Positions 25,766 to 35,844 of a DNA stretch of 64,000 nt are shown piece after piece. Below the pieces are notes generated by a model. It saw nothing but the letters and a program-made list of their open reading frames with translations, searched no databases and was not told where the DNA came from. The stretch is from DATATB01 sp036268995 (GTDB lineage: Bacteria; Planctomycetota; Planctomycetia; Pirellulales; PNKZ01): NCBI GenBank assembly GCA_036268995.1, contig DATATB010000090.1:1-64000 (forward strand). Reading direction: 5' to 3'. The position numbers were made by a program, and so were the translations under genes. Positions within the stretch are counted from its first letter, which is position 1; each line of letters starts with the position of its first letter.

Positions 25766-26482
25766 ATGGCTCGTATCGCCACTCTATTAATGTTGTTGTC
25801 GTTGCTCGATGCGGCGAAAGCTGCCGAGCAAGAGTCGCTGCCCAAGGCCACGATCGACGGCAGCGGGCCGGATTGGAAGCCGCTGGGCGAGGCCGACTTC
25901 GTCAACGTCAACGGGGATGCCGATACCTGGACCTGGAACGGCGGCGCCGTGCACTGCACTGGCAAGCCGGTGGGCGTGACCCGCTCGCGCAAGCCCTACA
26001 CCAATTTCGAGCTCGTGGCCCAATGGCGGCACACAAGCTCCGGCGGCAACTCCGGCATCTTCGTCTGGGCCACCGAAGAAGCGCTCAGCGGCCTGCCGCC
26101 GGGCAAGCTGCCGCCCGGCGGAATCGAAGTACAAATACTCGACCACGGCTATGCCGAGCAGTACGAGCGCCGCACGGGCAAGAAGCCGGATTGGTTCACG
26201 ACCAACGGCGACGTGTTTCCGGTCGGCAAGTCGCAGATGACGCCTTTTGAGCCCGTCTCGCCGAAAGGCAAGCGCAGCTTCCCGCGCAAGCAGCTCAGCA
26301 AAGGCGTCAACGAGTGGAACCACTACTACGTGCGGGCCATCAACGGCGAAATCCGCCTGTGGGTCAACGGCGAAGAAGTTTCCGGCGGCAACAACTGCCG
26401 GCCGGCCAGCGGCTATCTCTGCCTCGAATCGGAAGGCGCACCGGTCGACTTCCGCGACCTCCGCATCCGCGAGCTACCGTAA
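25766..26482 (+). CDS. Exported DUF1080 (3-keto-disaccharide hydrolase-like) protein
   Basis: 238 residues with a signal peptide (MARIATLLMLLSLLDAAKA). The mature part is the concanavalin-like DUF1080 fold: DWKPLGEADFVNVNGD, FELVAQWRHTSSGGNSGIFVW, GIEVQILDHG and a C-terminal YLCLESEGAPVDFRDLRIREL. Members have been linked to 3-keto-sugar hydrolysis or lyase activity and co-occur with Gfo/Idh/MocA proteins, as here. Both sides of the gene carry copies of the same long inverted repeat. The separation from the upstream oxidoreductase (235 bases including that repeat) makes a shared transcript possible but not certain. Confidence 0.9.
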   Translation: MARIATLLMLLSLLDAAKAAEQESLPKATIDGSGPDWKPLGEADFVNVNGDADTWTWNGGAVHCTGKPVGVTRSRKPYTNFELVAQWRHTSSGGNSGIFVWATEEALSGLPPGKLPPGGIEVQILDHGYAEQYERRTGKKPDWFTTNGDVFPVGKSQMTPFEPVSPKGKRSFPRKQLSKGVNEWNHYYVRAINGEIRLWVNGEEVSGGNNCRPASGYLCLESEGAPVDFRDLRIRELP

Positions 26483-26516
26483 GAATTACGCCGTTTTGAA
26501 TCGAAGAACAGACAAT

Positions 26517-26650
26517 TTGAACAGAAGGCCGCGAAGGACGCTAAGAAAGAAGCGGAAGAGAGATCTCGATCGTACGGATGCGCGTTCCGTTGGGGAAAGT
26601 CACATTGCTTTCTTGGTCTTCCTTAGCGTCCTTCGCGGCCTTCTGTTCAA
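26517..26650. repeat. Long inverted-repeat element, family H copy 2, perfect 29-bp arms
   Basis: The left arm (26517-26545) starts TTGAACAGAAGGCCGCGAAG and the right arm (26622-26650) is its exact reverse complement over 29 bases, with a 76-base interior. It lies between convergent genes and will also act as a strong RNA hairpin. The layout is MITE-like, although no target-site duplication was identified. Confidence 0.85.
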
Positions 26651-26663
26651 TGGCTTCGTATTC

Positions 26664-27092
26664 CTAGTCGCGCGGTAGCCCGGCTAGCGTCACGGGCCAG
26701 AAGTACGGCAGGTTGTCCGGTTCTTTCCAGCCGAATTGCAAATACCATTCCGGCTTTTTCCGCAACAGGTTCGAGCGGTGCGATGCGTGGAACTTGCGCG
26801 AGCCGAGCCACGAAGGCCGCTGAGAGCCACGCCTTGAAGTGGTCAGGCGGCCCAGCTTGATGTTGCGGTAGCCGCGACGCTCCCATTCCGCCAGACAGGC
26901 ATTGTAGTATTCGGTCAAGGCGGCCGGATGCTCGCGCCACATCAGCACGGCCGGATGGTTGCGCCAGGCCGACATGAGGCCCTGGTTGCAATTCAGAATC
27001 TGCATCGCCTCGACCCGTTGCTTGCCCAGCCGCTGGTTATCCAGGCAGCGGAGCGAACGCTCGAAGCTGGGGTAGGGTAAAAAGGTCTGCAT
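26664..27092 (-). CDS. Pyrimidine-dimer DNA glycosylase-like protein (MSMEG_6728/Pyr_excise-like)
   Basis: The 142-residue product begins MQTFLPYPSFERSLRCLDNQRLGKQRVEA and continues with WRNHPAVLMWREHPAALTEYYNACLAEW, which matches the family annotated as MSMEG_6728 or T4 endonuclease V-like pyrimidine dimer excision proteins. I start it at the ATG at 27092; upstream in-frame codons are unsupported. A repair role is predicted from the family name only; activity for this subgroup is not established. Confidence 0.8.
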   Translation of the reverse strand: MQTFLPYPSFERSLRCLDNQRLGKQRVEAMQILNCNQGLMSAWRNHPAVLMWREHPAALTEYYNACLAEWERRGYRNIKLGRLTTSRRGSQRPSWLGSRKFHASHRSNLLRKKPEWYLQFGWKEPDNLPYFWPVTLAGLPRD

Positions 27093-27151
27093 GATCCTAC
27101 AATGATCGGCTGGCAGGCTCGGATTCACGATTTGTGCGGGAGGGGACGCTC

Positions 27152-28038
27152 ATGCGATTGGCCATCACCGGGGCCACGGGGTTTCTAGGTCATTATATGG
27201 TGTCGCACCTGGCCGGCGCGGGCCATCGCTGCCGCTGCTGGTATCGGCCGGATAGCGACCGTGGCGGGCTGGATAGCGAACTGATCGAATGGCTGCCAGG
27301 CGACCTGGGCCAGGCCGATTCGATCGCGCCGCTGGTTGCCGGCTGCGACGCGGTGGTACACGCGGCCCTGTATCATCCGGGCGGCGGCTTTCGCGGCGGC
27401 GAAGGCGACCTGCTCGACTTCGTCGACACCAACGTGCTGGGCACGCTACGGCTGATCGAAGCGGCGCGCAAAGCCAAGGTCGGCCGCTTCATCTTCATCT
27501 CCAGTTGCGCGGTCCACGAAAAAATCCTGTCCGATCGACCGCTGGACGAAACGCATCCCACCTGGAGCACCAGCCACTACGGGGCACACAAGGCGGCCAT
27601 CGAGCAGTTCGTGCACAGCTACGGCTATGGCCAGGGCTATGCGATTTGTGCCCTGCGGCCGACCGGAATTTATGGCGTCGCACGACCGGTCGAAGACAGC
27701 AAGTGGTTCGAGCTGGTGCAAACCGTCGCCGCCGGCCAGAGCGTCGAGTGCCGCCGCGGGGGCAAGGAAGTCCACGCCGTCGACGTGGCCCGGGCAACGG
27801 AGATCTTGCTGACGGCTCCGGGCATCGCCGGCGAAGCGTACGATTGCTACGACCACTATATCTCTGAGTTCGAAGTGGCCACGCTCGCGCGTCAGATCAG
27901 CGGCAGCACCAGCCGGATCATCGGCGAGCCGCCCAAGCCCAAGCACGAAATCATCACTGCCAAGCTCCAAGCCCTCGGCATGCGCTTCGGCGGCCAGGAG
28001 CGATTGGAAGCGACGGTGCGGGAGCTGGTCGGAGAATG

Positions 28039-28060
<22 letters not shown>
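27152..28060 (+). CDS. NAD-dependent epimerase/dehydratase (extended SDR)
   Basis: 302 residues starting MRLAITGATGFLGHYMVSHL, with GGGAGGGG just upstream of the ATG at 27152. GATGFLG is the glycine-rich NAD(P) loop. ISSCAVHE supplies the Ser, and SHYGAHKAAIE the Tyr-x-x-x-Lys catalytic pair. Extended SDRs of this kind epimerise or dehydrate nucleotide sugars or reduce related carbonyls; the substrate cannot be read. The last six residues (GSRNAE) and the TGA stop are encoded by a dispersed repeat, so the true ancestral end was probably earlier. Confidence 0.88.
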
Positions 28061-29878
<1,818 letters not shown>

Positions 29879-29882
<4 letters not shown>

Positions 29883-30445
29883 CGGCCGCTCCGCTGGGCC
29901 TCGCCGATCGCCTCGCGGATGCGCGCAAACGGCTCCGAAAGGTCCCAGCGAGCCGCCAGCGGTTCCAACTGCGCCACCACGGCCGCCTGCTCGCCTGCGT
30001 AGTCGGCATCGAGCGCCAGCCGATGCCGGCCCAAGCCGAAACTCACCAGCCGCGGCCCGCGCGGGTGCGCCGCATCTACGCGCAGTTGAGGAACGGGCCC
30101 AGTAGCCGCCGCGCTCTCGGCCGCTTCAATCAATACAACCGGAACATCCACGTGTCCGCGCATTGCTAGCATGGGTCCGCTATCAATGCACGCTAGCACC
30201 GGGCGCTGCCGCGCGGCGGCAAACAGCGTCTGGCCGATTTGCTCGCCGTAGAGATAGCTCGTCAGCGTGGGACCGAAGAGAATCTCTTGCGCTCGATTGG
30301 TTTTCACCGGAGCCGTGCAATGGAACTCCAGCGGCCGGCCCCGGGTATCGAGCACCAGGAAGCCACCGAACAGTCCATGCGGCTCGTGCTCGACGACGGT
30401 CAGAAAGCCAACGGCAAGCGGCGCGGTCTCGGCCCGACCCCCCAT
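29879..30445 (-). CDS. Conserved unknown, translationally coupled to the SNF2 ATPase
   Basis: 188 residues from the ATG at 30445, with GGAGGGG close upstream. The protein looks globular: FGGFLVLDTRGRPLEFHCTAPVKTNRAQEILFG, YLYGEQIGQTLFAAA and PVLACIDSGPMLAMRG are the most ordered stretches. I recognise no catalytic motif and no membrane segment. The ATGA overlap with the SNF2 gene says the two products are made together and probably act together, for example as a specificity or sensor subunit. Function unknown. Confidence 0.75.
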
Positions 30446-30936
30446 GACCCCTCCGTTCAAAGCGAACCGGCCTCAAAAGTTGCAGACACACAAGCTGCTG
30501 TGTGCCGTCGTCAAAGCTGGGCCGATTCCTAGGTGCTAGCTGCTATCGGCAACGATGCTGGCAAGCGATTTGCAAGCTGGCCAGGCGCGAAGGGACACCG
30601 GCAGATAGATCGGGCCGCGAGTGGAAATGACTTTACTTCGCTTTTCCGCCGCGACTTAGTCGCGGTGCTTGCACCGCGATTTGCCGGCACATTTTGAAAG
30701 TTGGCGCAAACTACTCGCATTGGCCGACAGCGGCATTTATACTGTGAATTCCTCGCCACGACCGGCCGCTGGTCGCCAGCGTTTTTTCGAGGGGCTGACA
30801 ACTGAAGCTTCCACAGGGGAAGCTTGCACGGGCAAGAAAACGGCCGGCGACTGCCGCATTCTGAGGGAAACGTCCCCTCGGAAGGCCACACTGGCAACCG
30901 GCACGCAATAGTAACCAGCAAGCAAAGGGCGAATGC
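30446..30936. other. Intergenic region with a double stem-loop
   Basis: 491 bases between divergent genes with no supported ORF. It contains the paired hairpins at 30649-30678 (listed separately). A TATACT at 30738-30743 resembles a -10 box, but no -35 box is at the right distance. Confidence 0.45.
30649..30678. other. Two overlapping, mutually exclusive stem-loops
   Basis: CCGCGAC (30649-30655) pairs with GTCGCGG (30659-30665) over TTA. CGCGGTGC (30661-30668) pairs with GCACCGCG (30671-30678) over TT. The two share CGCGG, so only one can form at a time. It lies about 260 bases upstream of the next start codon. Confidence 0.6.
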
Positions 30937-31392
30937 ATGCAGGATCGGCAACCCACTGCACCGCTGTTTCCGCCAGTGAATGTGACCACCGGCACGGCCC
31001 CAGCGCCCGCGCCCGGCAACGAGCGCGGGGAGACCGAACATACGCGCCTGCTACGCGAGATTCTGTCGGCTCAGGACCGGCAGAACGAGCTGCTGGAAGA
31101 GCTGGTATCGCAACTTGGATCGGTGCAACGGCAGCGCAACCAGGAGCTGGCCCAGTGGAAGGCGGCCAACCCGGCGCTGGCCGCCAGTTGCCGGCAGGCG
31201 GCCGAAGCCTTGAGTCGCGTGCAAACGTCGTTTCTGCTGACGCTCACTGACGAAGTCAACGCCAATGCCGAAGGCTTGGCCGAAGGCGAATTTCTGTTGA
31301 GCGAATTCGTCGACCGTTTTGGTCCCCGACTGGCCCATCTGAATGGCGTGCTGCAAGTGCTGGCGCAGTTGAGCGCCCAGAGCACGCCTTAG
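30937..31392 (+). CDS. Small helical protein of unknown function
   Basis: 151 residues with AAAGGG upstream of the ATG. A disordered Pro/Ala-rich N-terminus is followed by a coiled-coil (TRLLREILSAQDRQNELLEELVSQLGSVQRQ, roughly 37-70) and a second helical region (~85-145) with no membrane segment. No domain recognised. The following hydrolase starts 46 bases after the stop in the same direction, so they may share a transcript. Confidence 0.75.
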   Translation: MQDRQPTAPLFPPVNVTTGTAPAPAPGNERGETEHTRLLREILSAQDRQNELLEELVSQLGSVQRQRNQELAQWKAANPALAASCRQAAEALSRVQTSFLLTLTDEVNANAEGLAEGEFLLSEFVDRFGPRLAHLNGVLQVLAQLSAQSTP

Positions 31393-31437
31393 GCCGCACC
31401 AGGTCCGCTGGAGTTGCAGGCTCGCGCGAGGTTGTCC

Positions 31438-32313
31438 ATGCCGCTGGAACTGGTCGAGGCCGCCATGCCCGACGGTCTGCGGCTGCACGGCGCCCTGCAC
31501 ACGCCCGGCCAATCCGCGCCAACTGCCCCATCGACAGCCGTTCTACTGCTACACGGCACGGGCAGCAATTTCTACAGTTCGTCGCTCTGGGCCGGGCTGA
31601 TTCCGCGCATGCTCGAGTGGGGCCTGGCGGCGTTGGCCGTCAACACGCGCGGGCACGACGGCGTCAGCTCATGCCGCGGCTTGCCCAGCCAGCGGTTCAT
31701 CGGTTCGGCGTACGAGCAAGTCGATCAGTGCCGGCTCGACGTGGCCGGCTGGCTCGATTGGCTCCTCGGCCGAGGATTCGAACGCGTGGTCCTCGTCGGG
31801 CACAGCCTGGGAGCCGTGAAGGCACTGTTTAGTCTGGCCGAAGCCAGCCATCCGGCAGTCGCCTCCACGGTGGCGCTTTCGCCGCCGCGTTTAAGCCACG
31901 AGCAATTCACGGCCGGCCCGCGCGGGCCCGGCTTTTTGGAGGAATATGCCCGGATGGCGGCGATTGTGAATTCGGGCGCGGGCGACACGCTGGTCGAAGT
32001 GCGTTTTCCGCTGCCGTACCTCGTGACGGCTGCCGGCTACGTGGACAAATACGGTCCCGCCGCGCGCTACGACCTTACTAAGTTGATCGAGCACATTGCT
32101 TGCCCGCTGCTGATTACCTACGGCACGGTGGAAGTGCAGCAAGGCATGGCCTTTCGTGGCGTGCCCGAGGCCTTGGCTCAATTGCCCGGCTATGGCCAGC
32201 GCTTTGCGGTGCAACTCGTGGCCGGCGCCGATCACATCTACTCCGGCTGCCACGGCGAGCTGGCCGCCCGGCTCGAGAAGTGGCTCACAGCGGTCCTTGG
32301 CCAGGCGCGGTAG
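31438..32313 (+). CDS. Alpha/beta hydrolase
   Basis: 291 residues from the ATG at 31438, with GAGG eight bases upstream. AVLLLHGTGSNFYSS forms the oxyanion loop, VLVGHSLGAVKA places the nucleophile at Ser123, and AGADHIYSG near the C-terminus carries the catalytic His. The expected Asp loop reads ITYGTVEVQ, so the acid may be the Glu. No signal peptide is present. Substrate unknown. The stop codon TAG (32311-32313) is part of the conserved GCGGTAGCGG of a palindromic repeat. Confidence 0.88.
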   Translation: MPLELVEAAMPDGLRLHGALHTPGQSAPTAPSTAVLLLHGTGSNFYSSSLWAGLIPRMLEWGLAALAVNTRGHDGVSSCRGLPSQRFIGSAYEQVDQCRLDVAGWLDWLLGRGFERVVLVGHSLGAVKALFSLAEASHPAVASTVALSPPRLSHEQFTAGPRGPGFLEEYARMAAIVNSGAGDTLVEVRFPLPYLVTAAGYVDKYGPAARYDLTKLIEHIACPLLITYGTVEVQQGMAFRGVPEALAQLPGYGQRFAVQLVAGADHIYSGCHGELAARLEKWLTAVLGQAR

Positions 32314-32434
32314 CGGAATCCGTGAGGATTCCGAAGCTCGCGCGCAGCGGGCCGGAAGTCTCACGACTGTCGTGAGGCTTCCGACGGACCTTTCTACGAG
32401 CTTCGGAATTCTCACGTTCTTCCGCTACCGGCGA
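32308..32434. repeat. REPIN-like element, family A copy 4, with internal extra pair
   Basis: Left REP 32308-32332 and inverted right REP 32404-32432 are joined by a perfect 10-bp stem (CCGAAGCTCG 32331-32340 with 32397-32406). Inside lies another hairpin (CGGAAGTCTCACGA with TCGTGAGGCTTCCG, 32353-32383). The left end contains the hydrolase stop codon. Confidence 0.78.
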
Positions 32435-32826
32435 CGGACAAATCGGCATCATCAGCACGACCGCTACCGCCATTAAAGCCGGCAAAGACGGCAGATTCTC
32501 GCCAGCTTCGCTAGCGTTTTCGTGTGGCAAAAGTGCCTCGTCAGAGCGCGAAAAATTCTTGAGAATATTTTCGTAGCGCTTAAGACGTTGCTGCCGCAAT
32601 ACTTCATATTGTGCGGCGCGCGAACTGTAAAACTTTTCTGTTTGCAGTTCTACAATCTGGACGCCAAATTCTGAAAGAGGTAGCGCTCGAGGCCTCGCGC
32701 CGCGCTCATGCTGCAATAGCCGCGGCATGCCGGTTGCGGTCCGTCAGGTTGCTGCTGGTGTTGGGTGTCCGTTTGAGGCAGGTGACGGCTTGTGAGCCGC
32801 AGCGCGGCCGGTGAAAAGAGGAAAGT
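32435..32826. other. Intergenic upstream of the YTV gene
   Basis: 392 bases, AT-rich at 32530-32660 compared with the surroundings. A minus-strand frame here runs into the repeat and is not called. The promoter of the YTV gene is expected in this stretch. Confidence 0.4.
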
Positions 32827-34302
32827 ATGAAAATCGCAAAGCGATGGCTGGTTTGCACCGCGTTGAGTTCCTCCTTGGGCATAGGCTTCTGGTGCACGGG
32901 CGCCCAGGCTCAAGCACCTTGCTGCGGCCAGCAGTGCCAAGAGTATCGGCTGTCGTACAGCACCGTGTACGAAGAGCGGCAAGTAACCGCCTACAAGGTG
33001 CAGTACGAGACCGCCTACGAAGATCGCCCGGTCACTACCTATCGGCCGGTGATGGAAACGCAGATGCGCGAGCGACGCTACACGGTGGCCCGCCCGGTGT
33101 TCGAAACGGCCGAGCGTGAAGAGCGCTATACCGTCCAGCGGCCGGTGATGGAAACGCGGATCGAAGATCGCAGCTACGACGTCGTGCGCAACGTTTTCGA
33201 AACCGCGCAGCGCGAAGAACGCTACCTGGTGGCCCGGCCCGTGTACGAGACCCAGGAGCGCGAGGAGCGGACCATCGTTCAGCGGCCAGTCTGTGAAACC
33301 AGCGAACGCGAAGAACTGTACAACGTGATGGAGCCCGTCACGACCTATCGGGCCATGCAGGTCGATCAAGGCGGCTTCGTCAATCAAACGAGTTATCAAC
33401 CCGGGGCCATCTCTCGGCGGCTGGCCTGGCAGTCTTCGGCTTGCGTGGTCGACCCGGCCACGGGCCAGACCGGCTATCAGCCCGGCGGCCTGGCCTGGGT
33501 GCCGATGCAAGCCCCCGGCACGTATCAGGTGGCGCGCGTCTGGCAGCCGAACGTGGTGACCGTGCAGGTTCCAGAAACCAGCATGGTGGCTCGGACCATG
33601 GCTCGCCGCGTACCCGTCCAGACGGTGCGCATGGCGCAAGAAGAAGTCGTACGCAAAGTGCCCGTGCAGGTCTGCCGCATGGTGCAGGAAGAAGTCGTGC
33701 GGCAGGTTCCTTACACGGTTTGCCGGCAAGTGACCGAGCGCGTGGAGAATAAGGTGCCCGTGCAGGTCTGCCGGATGGTGTGCGAAGAAGTGGTGCGAAA
33801 GGTTCCTGTGACGACTTGCCGCATCGCTTACGAAGAGCGGGTCGAGCAGCAGCCGGTGCAGGTTTGCCGGCAGGTGGCCGTGGCCGGAACCATTCGCATT
33901 CCGCGCACGATCGAAATGAAAATCCCGGTGACCTACACCTACCGCGTGCCGCGCACGGTCGTCTACAAAGTGCCGATCGATCCCTGCGGCAACGACCTGG
34001 TGGTGCCGGAAGCGACGATGCCCGTGATCACGGTCCCCGCGGTCACGGTGCCGACGGTTATTGAGCCGGCCATCCCCCGTGCCGTCGCTCCGGGCGCGGC
34101 ACCGGCCATTTCGCCAGCTTCGCCGCCGGCCAAAACCGGCGATGCGACCACCCGGCCGTCACTGCCGTCGACATTCCAATCGCCCGAGCCGGTCGATGAA
34201 TCCGCCACCGGGCAGACCAAACCGCCGGCGGCCAAGAGCGGCACGTCCGCCACTCCGCCGGCCGGCAGCAACACGACGCCGCCCGCGGGCAAGAGCCTGT
34301 AA
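32827..34302 (+). CDS. YTV-motif exported cell-wall-type protein
   Basis: 491 residues with GAGGAAAG before the ATG and a signal peptide (cleavage near TGAQA). Residues ~40-185 are tandem units like YEERQVTAYKVQYETAYEDR and ERRYTVARPVFETAEREERY, the PF07639 YTV motif known from Rhodopirellula baltica cell-wall proteins. Residues ~255-360 are a second array, VRKVPVQVCRMVQEEVV, in which Cys recurs in most repeats. The tail is Pro/Ala/Thr-rich. Cysteines in a fixed register fit the disulphide-rich proteinaceous wall proposed for planctomycetes. No enzymatic domain is present. Single gene. Confidence 0.88.
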   Translation: MKIAKRWLVCTALSSSLGIGFWCTGAQAQAPCCGQQCQEYRLSYSTVYEERQVTAYKVQYETAYEDRPVTTYRPVMETQMRERRYTVARPVFETAEREERYTVQRPVMETRIEDRSYDVVRNVFETAQREERYLVARPVYETQEREERTIVQRPVCETSEREELYNVMEPVTTYRAMQVDQGGFVNQTSYQPGAISRRLAWQSSACVVDPATGQTGYQPGGLAWVPMQAPGTYQVARVWQPNVVTVQVPETSMVARTMARRVPVQTVRMAQEEVVRKVPVQVCRMVQEEVVRQVPYTVCRQVTERVENKVPVQVCRMVCEEVVRKVPVTTCRIAYEERVEQQPVQVCRQVAVAGTIRIPRTIEMKIPVTYTYRVPRTVVYKVPIDPCGNDLVVPEATMPVITVPAVTVPTVIEPAIPRAVAPGAAPAISPASPPAKTGDATTRPSLPSTFQSPEPVDESATGQTKPPAAKSGTSATPPAGSNTTPPAGKSL

Positions 34303-34464
34303 ACGCGGACGAAAGATTGGGGCCGGCCGCGCTTTTGCCAGCCGGCTGGTTGACAGTCGTAGCGTAGCCCTGGAGACTAGCGCCCGGCCGCTTGAATCGC
34401 CGCACGCACCCTTTCGGACGCCCGCAGCGCGGGCGATTCGATAAGTCAATCCCGCGAGGCTTGG

Positions 34465-35658
34465 ATGCCGGACATCTCCCATTCGCACGACGATGCCCAG
34501 ACGGCCAAGCTGGCCGGCGCGCGCGTGGTCCTGCTCGGCAAACTGGCCGGCATGTCGAAGCGCGACGCCCAGCAGTTGCTGCGAGCCCGGGATGCCGTCT
34601 GTGTCGAAGCCGGCCAGCCCTGCGATTTGGTTGTAGTCGGCGAGCGTGAGCTGCCGCTGGACGATGCGCCCGAGTGGCTGAATCAGCCGGCCGAAGCCGG
34701 CGCGGCGCCGGCCGAAGTGATCACCGAGACGCAGCTTTGGCAGCGGCTGGGCCTGGTGGACGCCGAGCGCAGCGTCCACCGGTTGTACACGCCGGCCATG
34801 CTGGCCGATTTGCTGGGCGTGCCGGTGGCCGTGATTCGCCGCTGGCATCGGCGCGGGCTGATCGTGCCGGCCCGACAGGTGCGGCGGCTGCCGTATTTTG
34901 ATTTTCAGGAAGTGGCCACGGCCCGGCGGCTAGCCGAATTGCTGACTTCCGGTGCCACGCCGGCGGCCATCGAGCGGCAGTTGGCGGCGCTCAACCGTTG
35001 GTTGCCGGGCATCGCGCGGCCGTTGGCCCAGTTGTCGGTGATGGTCCAGGGACGCGACCTGCTGCTGCGGCAAGGCGATGGTCTCGTGGATGCGGCCGGG
35101 CAGTGGCGGTTCGATTTCGACGCCCAAAATTCGCTGCCGGCCGACGAGGCGCCGACGCTGCCATTTTTGCCCGTTGCCGGCTCGCCCGATGCCGCGCCGA
35201 CTTCGCCCGAAGAACTCTGCCAGTGGGCAGCGGAACTGGAAGAAGCCGGCCAGTTGGAACAGGCGGCCGATGCGTATCGAGCGGCGCTGGTGGCCGGCGG
35301 CCCGCGCGCCGAGATCTGTTTCCAACTGGCCGAGTTGCTGTATCGGCTGGGCGATGTCGCGGCCGCTTGCGAGCGCTATTACATGGCGGTCGAGTTGGAC
35401 GAAGATTACGTCGAGGCCCGCGCCAACCTGGGCTGCGTCCTGGCCGAGCGGGGACGGCCGGAATTGGCCATCGCCGCCTTCGAGGGGGCGCTGCGCTATC
35501 ACGGCGAGTATCCCGACGCGCACTATCACTTGGCCCGGCTGCTGGACGAGGCGGGCCAGCACGTCCTCGCGCGTCGGCACTGGGAGTCGTTTCTGCAACT
35601 GGCAGCCGATAGCCCCTGGGCCGACACGGCGCGCGAGCGGCTCGCCAGCCAACCGTAA
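34465..35658 (+). CDS. BRCT-like / MerR-type HTH / TPR fusion protein
   Basis: 397 residues in three parts. Residues ~15-65 (LAGARVVLLGKLAGMSKRDAQQLL then CDLVVVGE) look like a BRCT domain. Residues ~112-180 (YTPAMLADLLGVPVAVIRRWHRRGLIVPA, then FDFQEVATARRLAELL) are a MerR-family helix-turn-helix without an effector-binding domain. Residues ~248-395 hold four TPR units (AADAYRAALVAGG, ACERYYMAVELDEDYVEARANLG, AIAAFEGAL). This suggests a DNA-binding scaffold, perhaps in repair or transcription; the function is unknown. Confidence 0.8.
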   Translation: MPDISHSHDDAQTAKLAGARVVLLGKLAGMSKRDAQQLLRARDAVCVEAGQPCDLVVVGERELPLDDAPEWLNQPAEAGAAPAEVITETQLWQRLGLVDAERSVHRLYTPAMLADLLGVPVAVIRRWHRRGLIVPARQVRRLPYFDFQEVATARRLAELLTSGATPAAIERQLAALNRWLPGIARPLAQLSVMVQGRDLLLRQGDGLVDAAGQWRFDFDAQNSLPADEAPTLPFLPVAGSPDAAPTSPEELCQWAAELEEAGQLEQAADAYRAALVAGGPRAEICFQLAELLYRLGDVAAACERYYMAVELDEDYVEARANLGCVLAERGRPELAIAAFEGALRYHGEYPDAHYHLARLLDEAGQHVLARRHWESFLQLAADSPWADTARERLASQP

Positions 35659-35844
35659 ACGGCTCGAATCCTCGGGTTTTTAGCTATGCGGGGGGTAAAA
35701 AAACGCCCCGTTCGTGGCCAGCGGACTGCCGATTTGGTTAAGAACAGGTTAAAATCGACACGGCGGCGCAAGCACATTTCGACCGGCATCTGGTAAAAAG
35801 CGCGTCAGCAGGGGCTTACACTCGGCTTCGCGGCGCAGCAGTCC

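Noticed and set aside
30720..30743. TTGGCC ... TATACT resembling a sigma-70 promoter
   Set aside because: The spacing is 12 bases, too short for a functional -35/-10 pair.
32440..32728. A minus-strand frame with a stretch reading ELQTEKFYSSRAAQYEVLRQ
   Set aside because: The stretch looks helical, but the frame continues into the family A repeat and has no clear start or homologue, so I did not call it a gene.
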